Positions 1-9,277 of a stretch of DNA of 64,000 bases are shown here, piece after piece. Positions within the stretch are counted from its first letter, which is position 1. Each line of letters opens with the position of its first letter. The stretch comes from Acidobacteriota bacterium (lineage in GTDB: Bacteria > Acidobacteriota > Terriglobia > Acidiferrales > UBA7541): contig JABCZD010000004.1 in NCBI GenBank assembly GCA_013289855.1, forward strand, positions 310,001-374,000. The letters are read 5' to 3'. The notes beneath the pieces were generated by a model, which made no database searches, was not told where the DNA came from, and saw only the letters and a program-made list of their open reading frames with translations. A program made the translations under genes and the position numbers.

Positions 1-2247
1 TTCGCCGGCGTTGTATGCGGCGGCGGCGTATTCGGGAGCTCCGGTAGCGCGCAGAAGTTCCGCGATGTACACCATGCCGAGCTCCAGGTTGTAGTCGGGC
101 TCGAATAATTTGTCTTTGGTGTATTTCACCTTGAGCTGCTTGGCGAGAATCTTGCCGGTCTTCGGCAGCACTTGCATCAATCCGATGGCGTTGGCGTGCG
201 AGACCGCGTCGGCTTGAAACGTGGACTCCTGCCGAATCAGACCGGCAGCCAGCATGGGATCGAAATTATTGCGTGCCGCTTCACGGCGCAACGCGGTTTC
301 GTACGGCAGCGGATACAGCGTCTTCCACACGATCGGTGGGACATCTTCAATTTTACGCGCATCGAAATTCGGCACAATCAGCCGGCCGTACGCCATGCCC
401 GTTCCAAAATGTCCCTGGTCAAACGCGGTCTGCGCGGCTTCCAACAGAAATCGCGGAGAGAGCGTGGCGAAGTACGCCGACTTCAACTCGAGCTCCGCGG
501 AACTATCGAACGCAATGCTGCGCAGCGCCTGGGCGCGTGCCCAGCGATCCGCAACGGTTACAGGAATGGGTTCGTCAAACGCGCGCAACACCGGCGCGGG
601 TGGAATCTTGCTTAGAAATTCCGGAGCCTCTTCGTCGCCTGGAGCCATCTTGGCCAGACGCGCGGCCGCGGCATGCGCGAAATACGTTTGAGGAAAACGC
701 GCAACGGCTTTGTTGTAATACGCGCGCGCGTGGCCGGGATTGCCGGTGCGCTCCGCGCTGCGCCCAAGCCAGTAAAGCGCGTCGACAGAATTGGATGAAG
801 CGGGATATTTCGACAAGAAGGCAGTCAAGCGCGTGTCGGCATCCGGCTGTTTATTTAGGAAGGCCATCCACGCGGTGCGCCATTCGGCATTGAAGGCGTT
901 CTTCCCCTCGGGGAAGCCGTCCAAAACCCGCTGATAATAACTGGTGGCCTTGGTGCGATCGAGCGCGACCCAATAAAAATTTCCTGTCGACATCAGCGCT
1001 TCTTCGAACCATTTGCTCTGCGGATATTTCGTTTGCAGCAGCTCGACGGCCGCGAGCATTTCGCTTTCTTTCTTTTCCGAGCGGTACGCTTGCGAAAGTT
1101 CATAGATGCGTTCCGCATCGACGTCCGGGTCGCTCACGGAGAGCGACGACAGAGCCGACGGCGAAGCCTTGGGATATTGCCGGCATTCCGCGATGCGCAG
1201 TTGCGCGCGTTGCCGTGTGGGATTATTAGGATCGCGCACCATGGTCAGCAACTTTTCGTATTCCGCGTGGGCTTCTTTCCATTTGTGCGCGTCAAAGAAA
1301 AGCTGCGCGCGTTGCTCCTGCATTTCCACGCCGGGATACGGATACTCTTTCCCTAGCTGTTTGGAAATCGCGCTGAGCGAAACTCCCGCGGCTTTCGCTT
1401 CATCGGTCAGGGGAAACTTATAGAAGATGGTCTGAAAATCTTTCGCGGCGCGCGCATATTCGTGTGCGCTTTGATAGGCCTGCGCGCGTTCCAGTAAGAG
1501 CTGCGGGCGCGTAGCGGTTGCGGAATAGGCATTCAAGGCCGTGATGGCGTCCTGCGGACGCCCAAGTGCGTCCGCGGTCGGCGCATACGATTCCAGAAAC
1601 TGTTCTTTGATCGCGGTGCTCGGATAGTCCTTCTCGATGGCTTGCAGATCCGTGAACGCTTCGGCATTGCGTCCCAGCGTGCGCTTCGTCTGCGCCATCC
1701 AGTACAGCGCGTATTCGCGCAGCAGCGCATCGTTCTCCGCTTTGGTCAGCCAGGCGAGGGCTTGCGGCGCACGATTTTTCGAGTAGTCGTCGTAGCCCAA
1801 GGCCAGCGCGGCGCGTGCACCCCAAAGGCCGGTGGCGTTCTTATTCGCAAACGCCGCCAACTTTTCGTACGCTCCGGGCGTCGCACCGCGCAGGTCGTGC
1901 GCGAGGTCAGCCATCTCTCTTTGCAGCGCCTGTTCTTCCGGGGTGATCGCAGTGCTTTCCGGAACGGTAGTGTTCGGCCGGCAACCGCTACGACAAGGAG
2001 CGCCTTTGGGCTTTTTGGATTTTTTTTGACGCTTGGTGGTCTGCGGAGTTGTCGCCGGCGCTTGCGCAGCTTTCGTTTGCGTGGCTGTCGTTTGCGCCGC
2101 GGCCTCAAACGGCGCGGCCAGCAGCAGCGACACACTCAACACTGAAGCGGCAAGCGCGCGCGCGATCTGCGCAGACGAGGCAGCTACAAAATGATTAGCG
2201 TTTTTGCGCGGAAGTAGCGTAGGGATATTCGCCGAGCGCGTGAGCAT
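1..2247 (-). CDS. soluble lytic murein transglycosylase (Slt-like), 3' end outside window
   Basis: The reading frame runs off the left edge, so the C-terminus is missing; about 749 codons are visible. The predicted product begins with a hydrophobic signal-like segment (ALAASVLSVSLLLAAP), followed by an Ala/Gln/Thr/Lys-rich linker, a long helical TPR-like region, and at the low-coordinate end a goose-type lysozyme-like SLT domain. That domain shows GLIRQESTF, whose Glu fits the family's catalytic acid, then AIGLMQVLP and AAYNAGE. Members of this family cleave the MurNAc-GlcNAc bond of peptidoglycan in the periplasm, forming anhydromuropeptides. I chose ATG 2247, which overlaps the upstream gene by about 50 bases; TTG 2259 is an alternative. 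Same-strand overlap suggests cotranscription with the preceding hypothetical gene. Confidence 0.88.
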   Translation of the reverse strand, partial: MLTRSANIPTLLPRKNANHFVAASSAQIARALAASVLSVSLLLAAPFEAAAQTTATQTKAAQAPATTPQTTKRQKKSKKPKGAPCRSGCRPNTTVPESTAITPEEQALQREMADLAHDLRGATPGAYEKLAAFANKNATGLWGARAALALGYDDYSKNRAPQALAWLTKAENDALLREYALYWMAQTKRTLGRNAEAFTDLQAIEKDYPSTAIKEQFLESYAPTADALGRPQDAITALNAYSATATRPQLLLERAQAYQSAHEYARAAKDFQTIFYKFPLTDEAKAAGVSLSAISKQLGKEYPYPGVEMQEQRAQLFFDAHKWKEAHAEYEKLLTMVRDPNNPTRQRAQLRIAECRQYPKASPSALSSLSVSDPDVDAERIYELSQAYRSEKKESEMLAAVELLQTKYPQSKWFEEALMSTGNFYWVALDRTKATSYYQRVLDGFPEGKNAFNAEWRTAWMAFLNKQPDADTRLTAFLSKYPASSNSVDALYWLGRSAERTGNPGHARAYYNKAVARFPQTYFAHAAAARLAKMAPGDEEAPEFLSKIPPAPVLRAFDEPIPVTVADRWARAQALRSIAFDSSAELELKSAYFATLSPRFLLEAAQTAFDQGHFGTGMAYGRLIVPNFDARKIEDVPPIVWKTLYPLPYETALRREAARNNFDPMLAAGLIRQESTFQADAVSHANAIGLMQVLPKTGKILAKQLKVKYTKDKLFEPDYNLELGMVYIAELLRATGAPEYAAAAYNAGE

Positions 2248-3145
2248 CGCCTTCGGCAAGAATTTCCACCATCCAGCGGTAAAAGTAGTCCACCGGGTGG
2301 TCCATGATGGGTTTGAAGCGGCGGTCGTATTCGCGATGTGCTTTTTCAATGTCGTCTTTCAATCGGATGCACAGATCGCGATGTTCGCGGCCTTGCTTCA
2401 CCTGCTCCGGCCGCAACATCTTTATATCCTGCATCGAAACCTTGGCCACGCGATTCGCTCGCCGGTGCAACTCCTGCTCCTCGGGAGAGAGGCGGTTGGT
2501 GTCAAAATCGCCGTTGAGCGCGGCGTCGGCGTGCATCGCCGGCGGCGGCGCTTCATATTGTACCGATTTATTGCCGGAATCGTGCGGCAGCTCTGGCGGC
2601 GCTGTGAAATTCGCGCCTTCGTGCTCCAATTCCTCGACGTGTGTTTCTGGCAGAGCATCCGCCGGACTAGGCGCCTCGAGCACCTCAGAAGCCATCGATG
2701 CGGGGTATCCAGCTGGATTGCGCGGAGGTGCTACTGGCGCAGCTTCGGCCTGCGCAACGTCCGTGCGGGCAGCGCGGGCGCCCGGCGCGGCAAAATTCAT
2801 CGCTTGCGTTTCGACGGTCGATCGCTCAATAGAGGACTTCGTGCCGGTCTGGAGCGAGGACGCGATAAACCGCGTCAAGACTTCCAGCGCCGCAGCAATC
2901 GAGGCTGCCGCCGTCTGCGCGCGCAACATCGGTGGCAACGCGTTGGTGGGCTTATTGCTGCCGCAAGCGGACACCACGTCGTTCACAGCGTGGTGCAGAT
3001 CCTCGCTGGTGCGCTGAATACGCTCTAAATTGTCGCGCAGCGCGCGCGCCACGGCTTGTTCGACGATGCTGGGCTCTTGTGCCATAACAGTTCGATGTAC
3101 CTGCGGCGCTCCCGCAACGAGCTTTCCGGAAGTACCCCGTCTGGC
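2195..3145 (-). CDS. conserved hypothetical protein, no recognised domain
   Basis: About 316 residues with a low-complexity Ala/Pro/Glu-rich centre and two more ordered ends. The N-terminal part (AVARALRDNLERIQRTSEDLH) looks like an amphipathic helix. The C-terminal 90 residues (SPEEQELHRRANRVAKVSM, then a charged helical stretch ending YFYRWMVEIL) look like a conserved folded module. No signal peptide, membrane segment or catalytic motif is evident. The start could be ATG 3145 (chosen), TTG 3175 or ATG 3085; no convincing ribosome site separates them. It overlaps the start of the transglycosylase gene on the same strand. I do not recognise the function. Confidence 0.7.
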   Translation of the reverse strand, partial: ARRGTSGKLVAGAPQVHRTVMAQEPSIVEQAVARALRDNLERIQRTSEDLHHAVNDVVSACGSNKPTNALPPMLRAQTAAASIAAALEVLTRFIASSLQTGTKSSIERSTVETQAMNFAAPGARAARTDVAQAEAAPVAPPRNPAGYPASMASEVLEAPSPADALPETHVEELEHEGANFTAPPELPHDSGNKSVQYEAPPPAMHADAALNGDFDTNRLSPEEQELHRRANRVAKVSMQDIKMLRPEQVKQGREHRDLCIRLKDDIEKAHREYDRRFKPIMDHPVDYFYRWMVEILAEGDAHALGEYPYATSAQKR

Positions 3146-3245
3146 CATTTTGGAAGGCCGCCTGTCCAGAGTCAACGCCCCGGCGGTACCCCTGTCGCCT
3201 ACAGGTGACTAGTGCCATCCGGCGCCACGCGTCTCGTTCTACTGG

Positions 3246-3479
3246 TCACTTCTTATGGCTTGCCTTGAATCTTTGTCCGTGGTGCTTCCGGCGTGAGGTC
3301 TTTCCTGACGTGCCAGCATTCCCATAGCGCCGCTTGAAAACGCGTTTCCGTGCTTCGGGTAACGAGGCCAGAACAGCACCCGGCGTAACGCCGGCGGCCG
3401 CCAGCGCAGAACTCACCTTATGGCAAAGCAGCTCAAATCGCCGCTCCTCCGGCAAGACCCCGCGAGATTGCTTGGGCAC
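3246..3479 (-). CDS. small basic hypothetical protein
   Basis: A 77-residue protein. The start is decided by a ribosome site: GAGAGGAG lies six to seven bases before GTG 3479, whereas the longer GTG at 3500 has none. The first half is helical (PEERRFELLCHKVSSALAAA) and the last third is very Lys/Arg/His-rich (SRRKHHGQRFKASHKK), which would fit nucleic-acid binding, but that is only inference from charge. It lies between the hypothetical gene at 2195-3145 and the divergent toxin-antitoxin pair. No family recognised. Confidence 0.55.
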   Translation of the reverse strand: MPKQSRGVLPEERRFELLCHKVSSALAAAGVTPGAVLASLPEARKRVFKRRYGNAGTSGKTSRRKHHGQRFKASHKK

Positions 3480-3570
3480 CGTGAACTCCTCTCTCCCCAC
3501 ACATTAGCTTACCTGAGATCACGTCCACGGCACGGTCATCCGCATACGCGTGTTGCATAATGCCGCCAAT

Positions 3571-3593
3571 GATATACAATGCCAATGTATATC
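3571..3593. promoter_or_regulatory. palindromic operator upstream of the VapBC-like pair
   Basis: Arms GATATACA (3571-3578) and TGTATATC (3586-3593) form a perfect 8-base inverted repeat with a 7-base centre, ending three bases before the AAGGAG ribosome site of the antitoxin gene. AbrB-type antitoxins usually repress their own operon through such palindromes, so this is the likely autoregulatory site. The function is inferred. Confidence 0.6.
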
Positions 3594-3606
3594 TAAGGAG
3601 CCCGCG

Positions 3607-3840
3607 ATGCAAGTAGCGAAGTGGGGTAACAGTTTGGCGGTGCGTTTGCCCACCGCTGTGGTGGACGCACTGTCACTCAAAGAAGGCGACCAGATCGAAA
3701 TCCGTATCGCCGAAGACCGGGTATTCGAAGTGCGCCGCGATAAACGCAAAGAGCACGCGCTCGCCCGGCTCCGCAAACTCCGGCGGGCGCTGCCGCCCGG
3801 ATTTGTTTTTGATCGCGACGAAGCTCATGGCCGGCGGTAA
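3607..3840 (+). CDS. AbrB/MazE-type antitoxin of a VapBC-like module
   Basis: 77 residues. The N-terminus MQVAKWGNSLAVRLP and the following KEGDQIEIRI are the swapped-hairpin AbrB/MazE DNA-binding fold used by VapB and MazE antitoxins; the basic C-terminal tail (RRDKRKEHALARLRKLRR) is the kind of segment that binds and blocks the toxin. AAGGAG lies six bases before ATG 3607, so the longer in-frame start at 3550 is rejected. The last 14 bases overlap the toxin gene, as usual for translationally coupled antitoxin-toxin pairs. The palindrome at 3571-3593 is its probable operator. Confidence 0.88.
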   Translation: MQVAKWGNSLAVRLPTAVVDALSLKEGDQIEIRIAEDRVFEVRRDKRKEHALARLRKLRRALPPGFVFDRDEAHGRR

Positions 3841-4234
3841 GGCATTCTTCGATACCAACGTGCTGATCTACGCCGTCGTCCAGAGCGATCCGCGCAGCAC
3901 GCGGGCCGAGGAAATTCTTCTGTCTGGCGGAGTGCTCAGCGTCCAGATTTTGAACGAGTTTGTTTCCGTGGCACGGCGAAAACTCGCGATGTCCTGGAAT
4001 GAGGTAAACGAAGCATTGGACGCCTTTCGCGTGCTCTGCCCGGCGCCGCTCCCCATTACCGCGGAAGTGCACGAGTCCGCGCTAAAAATTGCCGAGAAGT
4101 ACGGCTACAACATCTACGATGCGCTGGTGATGGCCACCGCGCTGGATGCCGGGTGTACGACACTTTATTCCGAAGATTTGCAGCACGGCCAGACCCTCGC
4201 TGGCCGACTTACCATCGAAAATCCCTTTCGCTAG
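3827..4234 (+). CDS. PIN-domain ribonuclease toxin (VapC-like)
   Basis: 135 residues from ATG 3827 (ATG 3803 is possible). It carries the acidic residues of PIN nucleases in order: FFDTNVLIY near the N-terminus, LNEFV in the middle, and IYDALVMATAL followed by LYSEDLQHG at the end. Family members are Mg-dependent RNases, often cutting tRNA or rRNA, that are neutralised by the antitoxin encoded just upstream. The start overlaps the antitoxin gene by 14 bases. The catalytic set appears complete, so the module is probably functional. Confidence 0.9.
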   Translation: MAGGKAFFDTNVLIYAVVQSDPRSTRAEEILLSGGVLSVQILNEFVSVARRKLAMSWNEVNEALDAFRVLCPAPLPITAEVHESALKIAEKYGYNIYDALVMATALDAGCTTLYSEDLQHGQTLAGRLTIENPFR

Positions 4235-4501
4235 GTTGTGCGCATACCGCCAAGCGGAACCGGTGAAGCGGTGCGCCGCTCCATTGCCGGCAGGCGGACC
4301 GGTCACTGCGGTGTCGTCGATGTCATGAATTCCGTCGATTCTTCTATCCTTTAGACACGAGATTTGCATCTCTATGAACGGCATCGAGCATCGGCATTGA
4401 CGCTGCTCGATCGTCGTCAAGGGAGGGCACCTGGCGCCGAGACGGCGGGCGGAGTAAGAGGTTGGGAGCAGACATCCGTCCGCGAAAAGGGGAAGGGGCA
4501 C

Positions 4502-6235
4502 ATGGCAACGGCAAAAATTGCAGACATTATCGTAGAAACGTTGGCATCTGTCGGTGTGCAACGCGTATATGGCGTTCCGGGCGACTCACTGAATGGAATC
4601 ACGGATGCGATTCGCACCCACAAGTCGGTGGAATGGGTGCATATGCGCAATGAAGAAGCCGCCGCGTTCGCGGCCGGGGCGGAGGCGCACCTGACCGGGA
4701 ATCTGGCGGTGTGCGCGGGCAGCTGTGGCCCAGGGAACACGCACCTTATCAACGGCCTGTACGATTGCCATCGCAATCGCGTACCGGTGCTGGCGATTGC
4801 GGCGCAGATTCCCAGCAAAGAGATCGGCAGCGACTATTTTCAAGAGACCAAGCCCGACCACATCTTCAAGGATTGCAGTCACTTCTGCGAATTCATTTCG
4901 CATCCAAGCCAGATGCCGCGGGTGCTGGAGATCGCCATCAGGACCGCCGTGGCCAAGCGCGGCGTGTCGGTTATCGTCGTGTCGGGCGACACCGCGCTGC
5001 AGGAAGCGACCTGGCGACGCGTCCGCTTAACCCTTGATTCCATGCAGCCGATCAGCAGCCCGGAACCTGCCCTGCTGGAACGCGCTGCCGCGATGCTGAA
5101 CGCCGCGTCAAAGGTGACTATCTTCGGAGGCGCGGGATGCGCGGGGTCTCATGCGGAGTTGTTGCGGACTGCCGAGAAGTTGCAGGCTCCCATCGTCCAT
5201 GCGCTGCGCGGCAAGGAGTTCATCGAGTACGACAATCCTTACAGCATCGGCATGACCGGACTGCTGGGATTCACGTCCGGCTACTACGGCATGGAGCATT
5301 GCGACGTGCTGCTCATGCTGGGCACGGATTTTCCGTACACACAGTTCTATCCAACACACGCGAAAATAATTCAAGTGGATTCGCGCGGTGAGCAGATCGG
5401 CCGCAGGACGGCCGTGGACCTGGGGCTGGTTGGCTCGGTGCAGGACACTTTGCGGGCGCTCTTGCCGCTGCTGCAGCAGAAGACCGACAACGCTCACCTC
5501 GCGGATGCGCAAGCGCATTACAAGAAGGCACGCAAAGGATTGGACGATTTGGCAAAAGGCGAGCCGGGCAAAAGGCCGATTCACCCGCAGCACGTCAGCG
5601 CCGTGCTGGACCGGCTTGCTGCCGAGGACGCGATTTTCACGTGCGACGTTGGAACGCCAACCGTGTGGGCCGCCAGATACCTCACCATGAACGGCAAGCG
5701 CCGCCTGCTAGGCTCGTTCAATCACGGCTCCATGGCGAACGCTTTGCCGCAGGCGATCGGTGCGCAAGTAACTTTTCCCGACCGGCAGGTGGTCTCCATG
5801 TCCGGCGACGGCGGCCTAGCGATGCTGATGGGCGAACTGCTCAGCTTGCGGCAACTCAAAGCGCCGGTGAAGATCATCGTGTATCAAAACGACGCGCTTA
5901 GTTTTGTGGAGCTGGAAATGAAGGCGGTCGGGGTGATCAGCTTCGGCACCGACCTTGTCAATCCCGACTTCGCCAAGCTGGCCGATGCTTGCGGCATCTT
6001 CGGCCGCAACGTGGAGGACCCCGGAGAACTGGAGGAAGCCCTGCGCGCGGCGTTTGCTCATCCTGGCCCGGCGTTGGTCAGCGTCAAAGTGGCCAGACAG
6101 GAACTTTCAATGCCCCCCACGATCGAGTTCGAACAAGCCAAAGGCTTCGGACTCTACCTGATCAAGGCGATGCTGAATGGCCGGGGCGACGAAATTCTAG
6201 ATATGGTAAAGACGAACCTGCGCGAGGCGTTTTAA
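4502..6235 (+). CDS. poxB: thiamine-diphosphate-dependent pyruvate dehydrogenase (quinone)/oxidase, PoxB type
   Basis: 577 residues, close to the 572 of E. coli PoxB. It has the three expected domains: an N-terminal ThDP Pyr domain (VYGVPGDSLNGI and the activating Glu in HMRNEEAAAFAAGAEA), a central FAD/NAD-like domain (VTIFGGAGCAGSHAELL), and a C-terminal ThDP PP domain with the GDGGLAM...YQND metal-binding motif. The family oxidatively decarboxylates pyruvate to acetate and CO2, passing electrons to FAD and then quinone at the membrane. ATG 4502 follows a purine-rich GGGGAAGGGG. A longer in-frame start at 4364 lacks a ribosome site. Related ThDP enzymes such as acetolactate synthase are possible, but the overall pattern favours PoxB. 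Confidence 0.85.
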   Translation: MATAKIADIIVETLASVGVQRVYGVPGDSLNGITDAIRTHKSVEWVHMRNEEAAAFAAGAEAHLTGNLAVCAGSCGPGNTHLINGLYDCHRNRVPVLAIAAQIPSKEIGSDYFQETKPDHIFKDCSHFCEFISHPSQMPRVLEIAIRTAVAKRGVSVIVVSGDTALQEATWRRVRLTLDSMQPISSPEPALLERAAAMLNAASKVTIFGGAGCAGSHAELLRTAEKLQAPIVHALRGKEFIEYDNPYSIGMTGLLGFTSGYYGMEHCDVLLMLGTDFPYTQFYPTHAKIIQVDSRGEQIGRRTAVDLGLVGSVQDTLRALLPLLQQKTDNAHLADAQAHYKKARKGLDDLAKGEPGKRPIHPQHVSAVLDRLAAEDAIFTCDVGTPTVWAARYLTMNGKRRLLGSFNHGSMANALPQAIGAQVTFPDRQVVSMSGDGGLAMLMGELLSLRQLKAPVKIIVYQNDALSFVELEMKAVGVISFGTDLVNPDFAKLADACGIFGRNVEDPGELEEALRAAFAHPGPALVSVKVARQELSMPPTIEFEQAKGFGLYLIKAMLNGRGDEILDMVKTNLREAF

Positions 6236-6310
6236 GGCCACTCCATCGCAAGAACGGATGTGTGAAGCGGACAGTTTGACCGTTACCCCGCTTGGGCTGG
6301 AGTGGGATGC

Positions 6311-6316
6311 TATAAT
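6311..6316 (+). promoter_or_regulatory. -10 box of the tmRNA gene
   Basis: A perfect TATAAT ends 15 bases before the first base of the tmRNA. No well-spaced consensus -35 is visible; TTGACC at 6276-6281 is too far upstream to pair with it. Confidence 0.6.
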
Positions 6317-6331
6317 AGGAGTTGTACCTGT

Positions 6332-6684
6332 GGGGGCGACCCGGTTTCGACGGAAGCTGTCGCGCCCTGAAGGCATGCCGGGAGCCAACTGCCCGTAATC
6401 GGTTGGAAACTAGAACTGCCAACAACAACTTGGCACTTGCTGCTTAATTAATTAAGCGCAACGGTTGCCCACGCTTTGCCTGCGGGTGTGGGGTCAACCG
6501 TCATTCAGTAGGCTGGCTGAAGTCTTTCGGTCCGCAAGACTTCGGCGAGAACCATCGGACTAGCTTGTAGCGTTTCTTGCTCATTCTGAGCGCCGCGGGC
6601 GAAACAAACTGAACTGAGCTAAGCATGTAGTCTTCAGGCCGTAGCGCTTTTCGGACGGGGGTTCGACTCCCCCCGCCTCCACCA
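6332..6684 (+). ncRNA. ssrA: transfer-messenger RNA (tmRNA)
   Basis: The 5' end GGGGGCGACCCGGTTTCGAC and the 3' end GGTTCGACTCCCCCCGCC, followed by TCCACCA, form the tRNA-like domain: GGGGGCG pairs with CGCCTCC over seven positions including one G-U, the discriminator is A 6681, and CCA is encoded at 6682-6684. The tag reading frame is at 6418-6447 and encodes ANNNLALAA followed by TAA. The molecule is one-piece. It rescues ribosomes stalled on broken messages together with SmpB, adding a degradation tag ending in LAA-like residues. Confidence 0.97.
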
Positions 6685-6731
6685 TATCTATTCCGAACTA
6701 CACAGCAAATCGTCGATCAAAACCGAGCGGT

Positions 6732-7034
6732 ATGCCAAATTTGAACATCGCGATTCCGCACAACCTCTCACAGGACGAGGCGCTGCAGCGCATCAAAGAC
6801 GCCATCGCCCACTCCAAGGTCGAGCACTCCAACTCCATCAAAGATCTGCAGGAAAACTGGAATGGAAACGTCGGAACCTTCAGCGGTTCGGGGATGGGAC
6901 AAACGGTGTCCGCAACCATCACGGTGAACGCATCGGAAATTGTTTTTGATTTAGAATTGCCCTTCGCCGCAAGCTTTTTCAAACGACCGATCGAAACAGG
7001 CATCCGGGACTTCACGGTCAAGTTGCTCAGCTGA
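6732..7034 (+). CDS. polyhydroxyalkanoic acid system family protein
   Basis: 100 residues. It matches the small PHA_gran_rgn-type family: an N-terminal SIPHNL-like segment (MPNLNIAIPHNLSQDEALQRI), a central glycine-rich beta segment (TFSGSGMGQTVSATITV), and a C-terminus with FELELPFAASFFKRPIE character. Family members are annotated as putative polyhydroxyalkanoate granule regulators, but many occur in organisms without PHA, so the role here is uncertain. The gene begins 48 bases after the tmRNA, and no PHA synthase is in the window. Confidence 0.7.
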   Translation: MPNLNIAIPHNLSQDEALQRIKDAIAHSKVEHSNSIKDLQENWNGNVGTFSGSGMGQTVSATITVNASEIVFDLELPFAASFFKRPIETGIRDFTVKLLS

Positions 7035-7319
7035 GACTGCCTCGGAACCCGTTTAGCTCTTGGCCCAGCATCCCGCCTTCTAGCACCGCGCGATAGCGGC
7101 CCACTCCGCGCGGGCGCAGTCCTCGCGGGAGCATCCCCAGTTTACGCTTTCGCGCCATGTGCCGTCTGACCTCCATCAAAAAAGTTATCATTTTCTCCGA
7201 ACCGGTTTTGCCTTCCCTGCGGACCGCGCCATGGCGGCAGGACGCGCGTTAGCAATCCGGTCTGGAGCGGTCGGTACTCTAGACCCTCCCATCCTTAGCC
7301 TTGAAGGAGAAACACTACG

Positions 7320-7568
7320 ATGCGAAAGCGACTGATGTTACTCGCGGTGCTGGGGGTATTCGCGCTGATGTTCGCCTATCCCGCGGGCGTTCCCGCGGCT
7401 TCCCCGGAATCCCATCCGGAGATTCGCAGCGCCATCAACTCTCTGCGCAACGCCCGCGAGCACCTGGAACACGCGGCACACGACTACGGAGGACATCGCT
7501 CCGACGCCATCGGCGCCATCGATCGCGCCCTCGAGCAATTGAACATCTGCCTGAAGTACGACAAGTAA
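7320..7568 (+). CDS. small secreted helical protein, function unknown
   Basis: 82 residues with a clear signal peptide (MRKRLMLLAVLGVFALMF then a PAA/S cleavage-like site) and a mature part that is a single helical, His/Ala-rich segment (AINSLRNAREHLEHAAHDYG) ending NICLKYDK. AAGGAGA precedes ATG 7320. Small periplasmic proteins of this helix-hairpin kind are common in Acidobacteriota; their function is not known to me. It is monocistronic, bounded downstream by a strong terminator. Confidence 0.8.
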   Translation: MRKRLMLLAVLGVFALMFAYPAGVPAASPESHPEIRSAINSLRNAREHLEHAAHDYGGHRSDAIGAIDRALEQLNICLKYDK

Positions 7569-7600
7569 GATCCACGAATAATTTTTTCGCCAAGAAAGCG

Positions 7601-7642
7601 AAAGCCCTGTCCCTTTGGTTAAAAGGCGCAGGGCTTTTTTTT
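7601..7642 (+). terminator. rho-independent terminator
   Basis: AAAGCCCTG (7601-7609) pairs with CAGGGCTTT (7629-7637), followed directly by a run of T to 7642. It ends the small secreted protein gene and separates it from the convergent transporter gene. Confidence 0.85.
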
Positions 7643-7667
7643 GGGCAACATGGACTTCCGATCAGCA

Positions 7668-8993
7668 TCACGCAATCCCCAACTTCTTCTGCATCTCTTC
7701 CAGCGTGACGCCTTTCGTTTCCGGATACACGAATAGCACCACAAAAAATTGCAGCGCCATCATCGCCGAGAAAAACACAAACGGATACCCTCCCGACTTG
7801 GCCGCGAGTAATGGAAACGTAAGCGAAATCGCCGCGTTCATGATCCAGTGCGAAAAACTTCCCAAGCTCTGACCCTTCGCCCGCACCCGGTTCGGAAATA
7901 CTTCGCTGATGAACACCCAAATCACCGCGCCCTGCGAAAATGCAAAAAACGCGATATACCCAACCAGCAGCCACACCAGCAGATGCTGATTCCGCTGCGT
8001 GAAAAAAATCGTCGCCACTCCCGCCAGGCACGCCGCCGTTCCCACCGACCCCACGAGCAACAGCGTCTTCCTGCCAATCCGGTCGATCACCGACATGGCG
8101 ATCATCGTAAACAACAAGTTCGTTCCGCCGATCGCCACCGACTGCAAATCTCCGGAAACCTTGCTGAATCCCGCGAACGCAAAAATATCGTTCAGGTAAT
8201 ACAGAATCGCGTTGATCCCCGAAAGCTGGTTAAACAAGCCTATCGAAACGGCGAGAAAAATGGGAAAAGCATACTTCCGCACAAACAGCACATCGTTCGT
8301 CTGATGTTCCGCGTCGATGGACACAATAATGTCCTGCAATTCCTTCTCGTACTCCGGCTCGCCCGTCAAACGCAAAACATCTCGCGCTTCCGCCACGCGT
8401 TGCTTCTTCACCAGCCACCGCGGACTACGGGGAATCCCAAACAGCATCACCAGAAAAAATAGCGCTGGAATCGCCGGCACACCCAGCTTCCACCGCCATT
8501 CCGCGTCGCCCAGCTGAAACGTTCCCACCACATAATTCGAGAAGTACGCCAGCAAAATTCCGAACACGATATTGAACTGAAACAGACCCACCAGCCGTCC
8601 GCGCCATTTCGCCGGCGCAATTTCCGCGATGTACATCGGCCCTAGCACCGAAGACCCGCCAATCCCCAGCCCGCCAATAAAACGAAACGCCAGCAGCGCC
8701 GGCCAATTCCACGCGAATGCGCAACCCACGGACGACACCAGATATAACACCGCCATCAATCGCAAACTGTCGCGCCGCCCGTACTTTTCTCCAGGCAGGC
8801 CTCCAGTCATGGCGCCGATCACCGTGCCCGCCAGCGCCGCAGACACTGTCACGCCCAGCGACCATTCCGAAAGATGGAAAAGTAATTTCAACGCGTGCGT
8901 CGCGCCGGAAATTACCGCGGTGTCAAATCCAAAAAGCAATCCGCCGAGCGCCGCAACAATCGCGCTTTTCAGCAAGAATCCATTTAGCTTCAT
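7668..8993 (-). CDS. sugar:H+ symporter of the MFS sugar porter family
   Basis: 441 residues with about twelve hydrophobic segments. Sugar-porter signatures are visible: GGLLFGFDTAVISGA at the N-terminus, GRRDSLRL in loop 2-3, RFIGGLGIGGSSVLGPMYI with the following EIAPAKWRGRLV, IPRSPRWLV at the start of the central loop, FNQLSGINAILYY in helix 7, DRIGRKTLL in loop 8-9 and VYPETKG near the end. This is the XylE/GalP/GLUT-type fold, which imports a hexose or pentose with a proton in the inner membrane. The substrate cannot be read from the sequence. It stands alone, convergent to the small secreted gene. Confidence 0.92.
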   Translation of the reverse strand: MKLNGFLLKSAIVAALGGLLFGFDTAVISGATHALKLLFHLSEWSLGVTVSAALAGTVIGAMTGGLPGEKYGRRDSLRLMAVLYLVSSVGCAFAWNWPALLAFRFIGGLGIGGSSVLGPMYIAEIAPAKWRGRLVGLFQFNIVFGILLAYFSNYVVGTFQLGDAEWRWKLGVPAIPALFFLVMLFGIPRSPRWLVKKQRVAEARDVLRLTGEPEYEKELQDIIVSIDAEHQTNDVLFVRKYAFPIFLAVSIGLFNQLSGINAILYYLNDIFAFAGFSKVSGDLQSVAIGGTNLLFTMIAMSVIDRIGRKTLLLVGSVGTAACLAGVATIFFTQRNQHLLVWLLVGYIAFFAFSQGAVIWVFISEVFPNRVRAKGQSLGSFSHWIMNAAISLTFPLLAAKSGGYPFVFFSAMMALQFFVVLFVYPETKGVTLEEMQKKLGIA

Positions 8994-9277
8994 GCCGCCA
9001 TCCTGCCATCCAAATTCAGATTCGCATTCAGAGTAAGGTTAAAACATTTGCTTGTTGCTGAAGGCTTGCGCGCCAACTTGCAGATCCACTTCAGAGCTCG
9101 GCCCCAAACCAAGCCCACGCCGCGGTAATAGTACATCTATCCCTGCCCATCGCGAACCGCTACCAGCCTCCTGCCAGCAAGAAACTACAGCAACGCCTGT
9201 ACGACATTTGTCCTGCCACGGGGTTATATTCTGAGAGCCCGGACAACAATCGCAGGGGCTTCTGAGGAGAAACTTTT

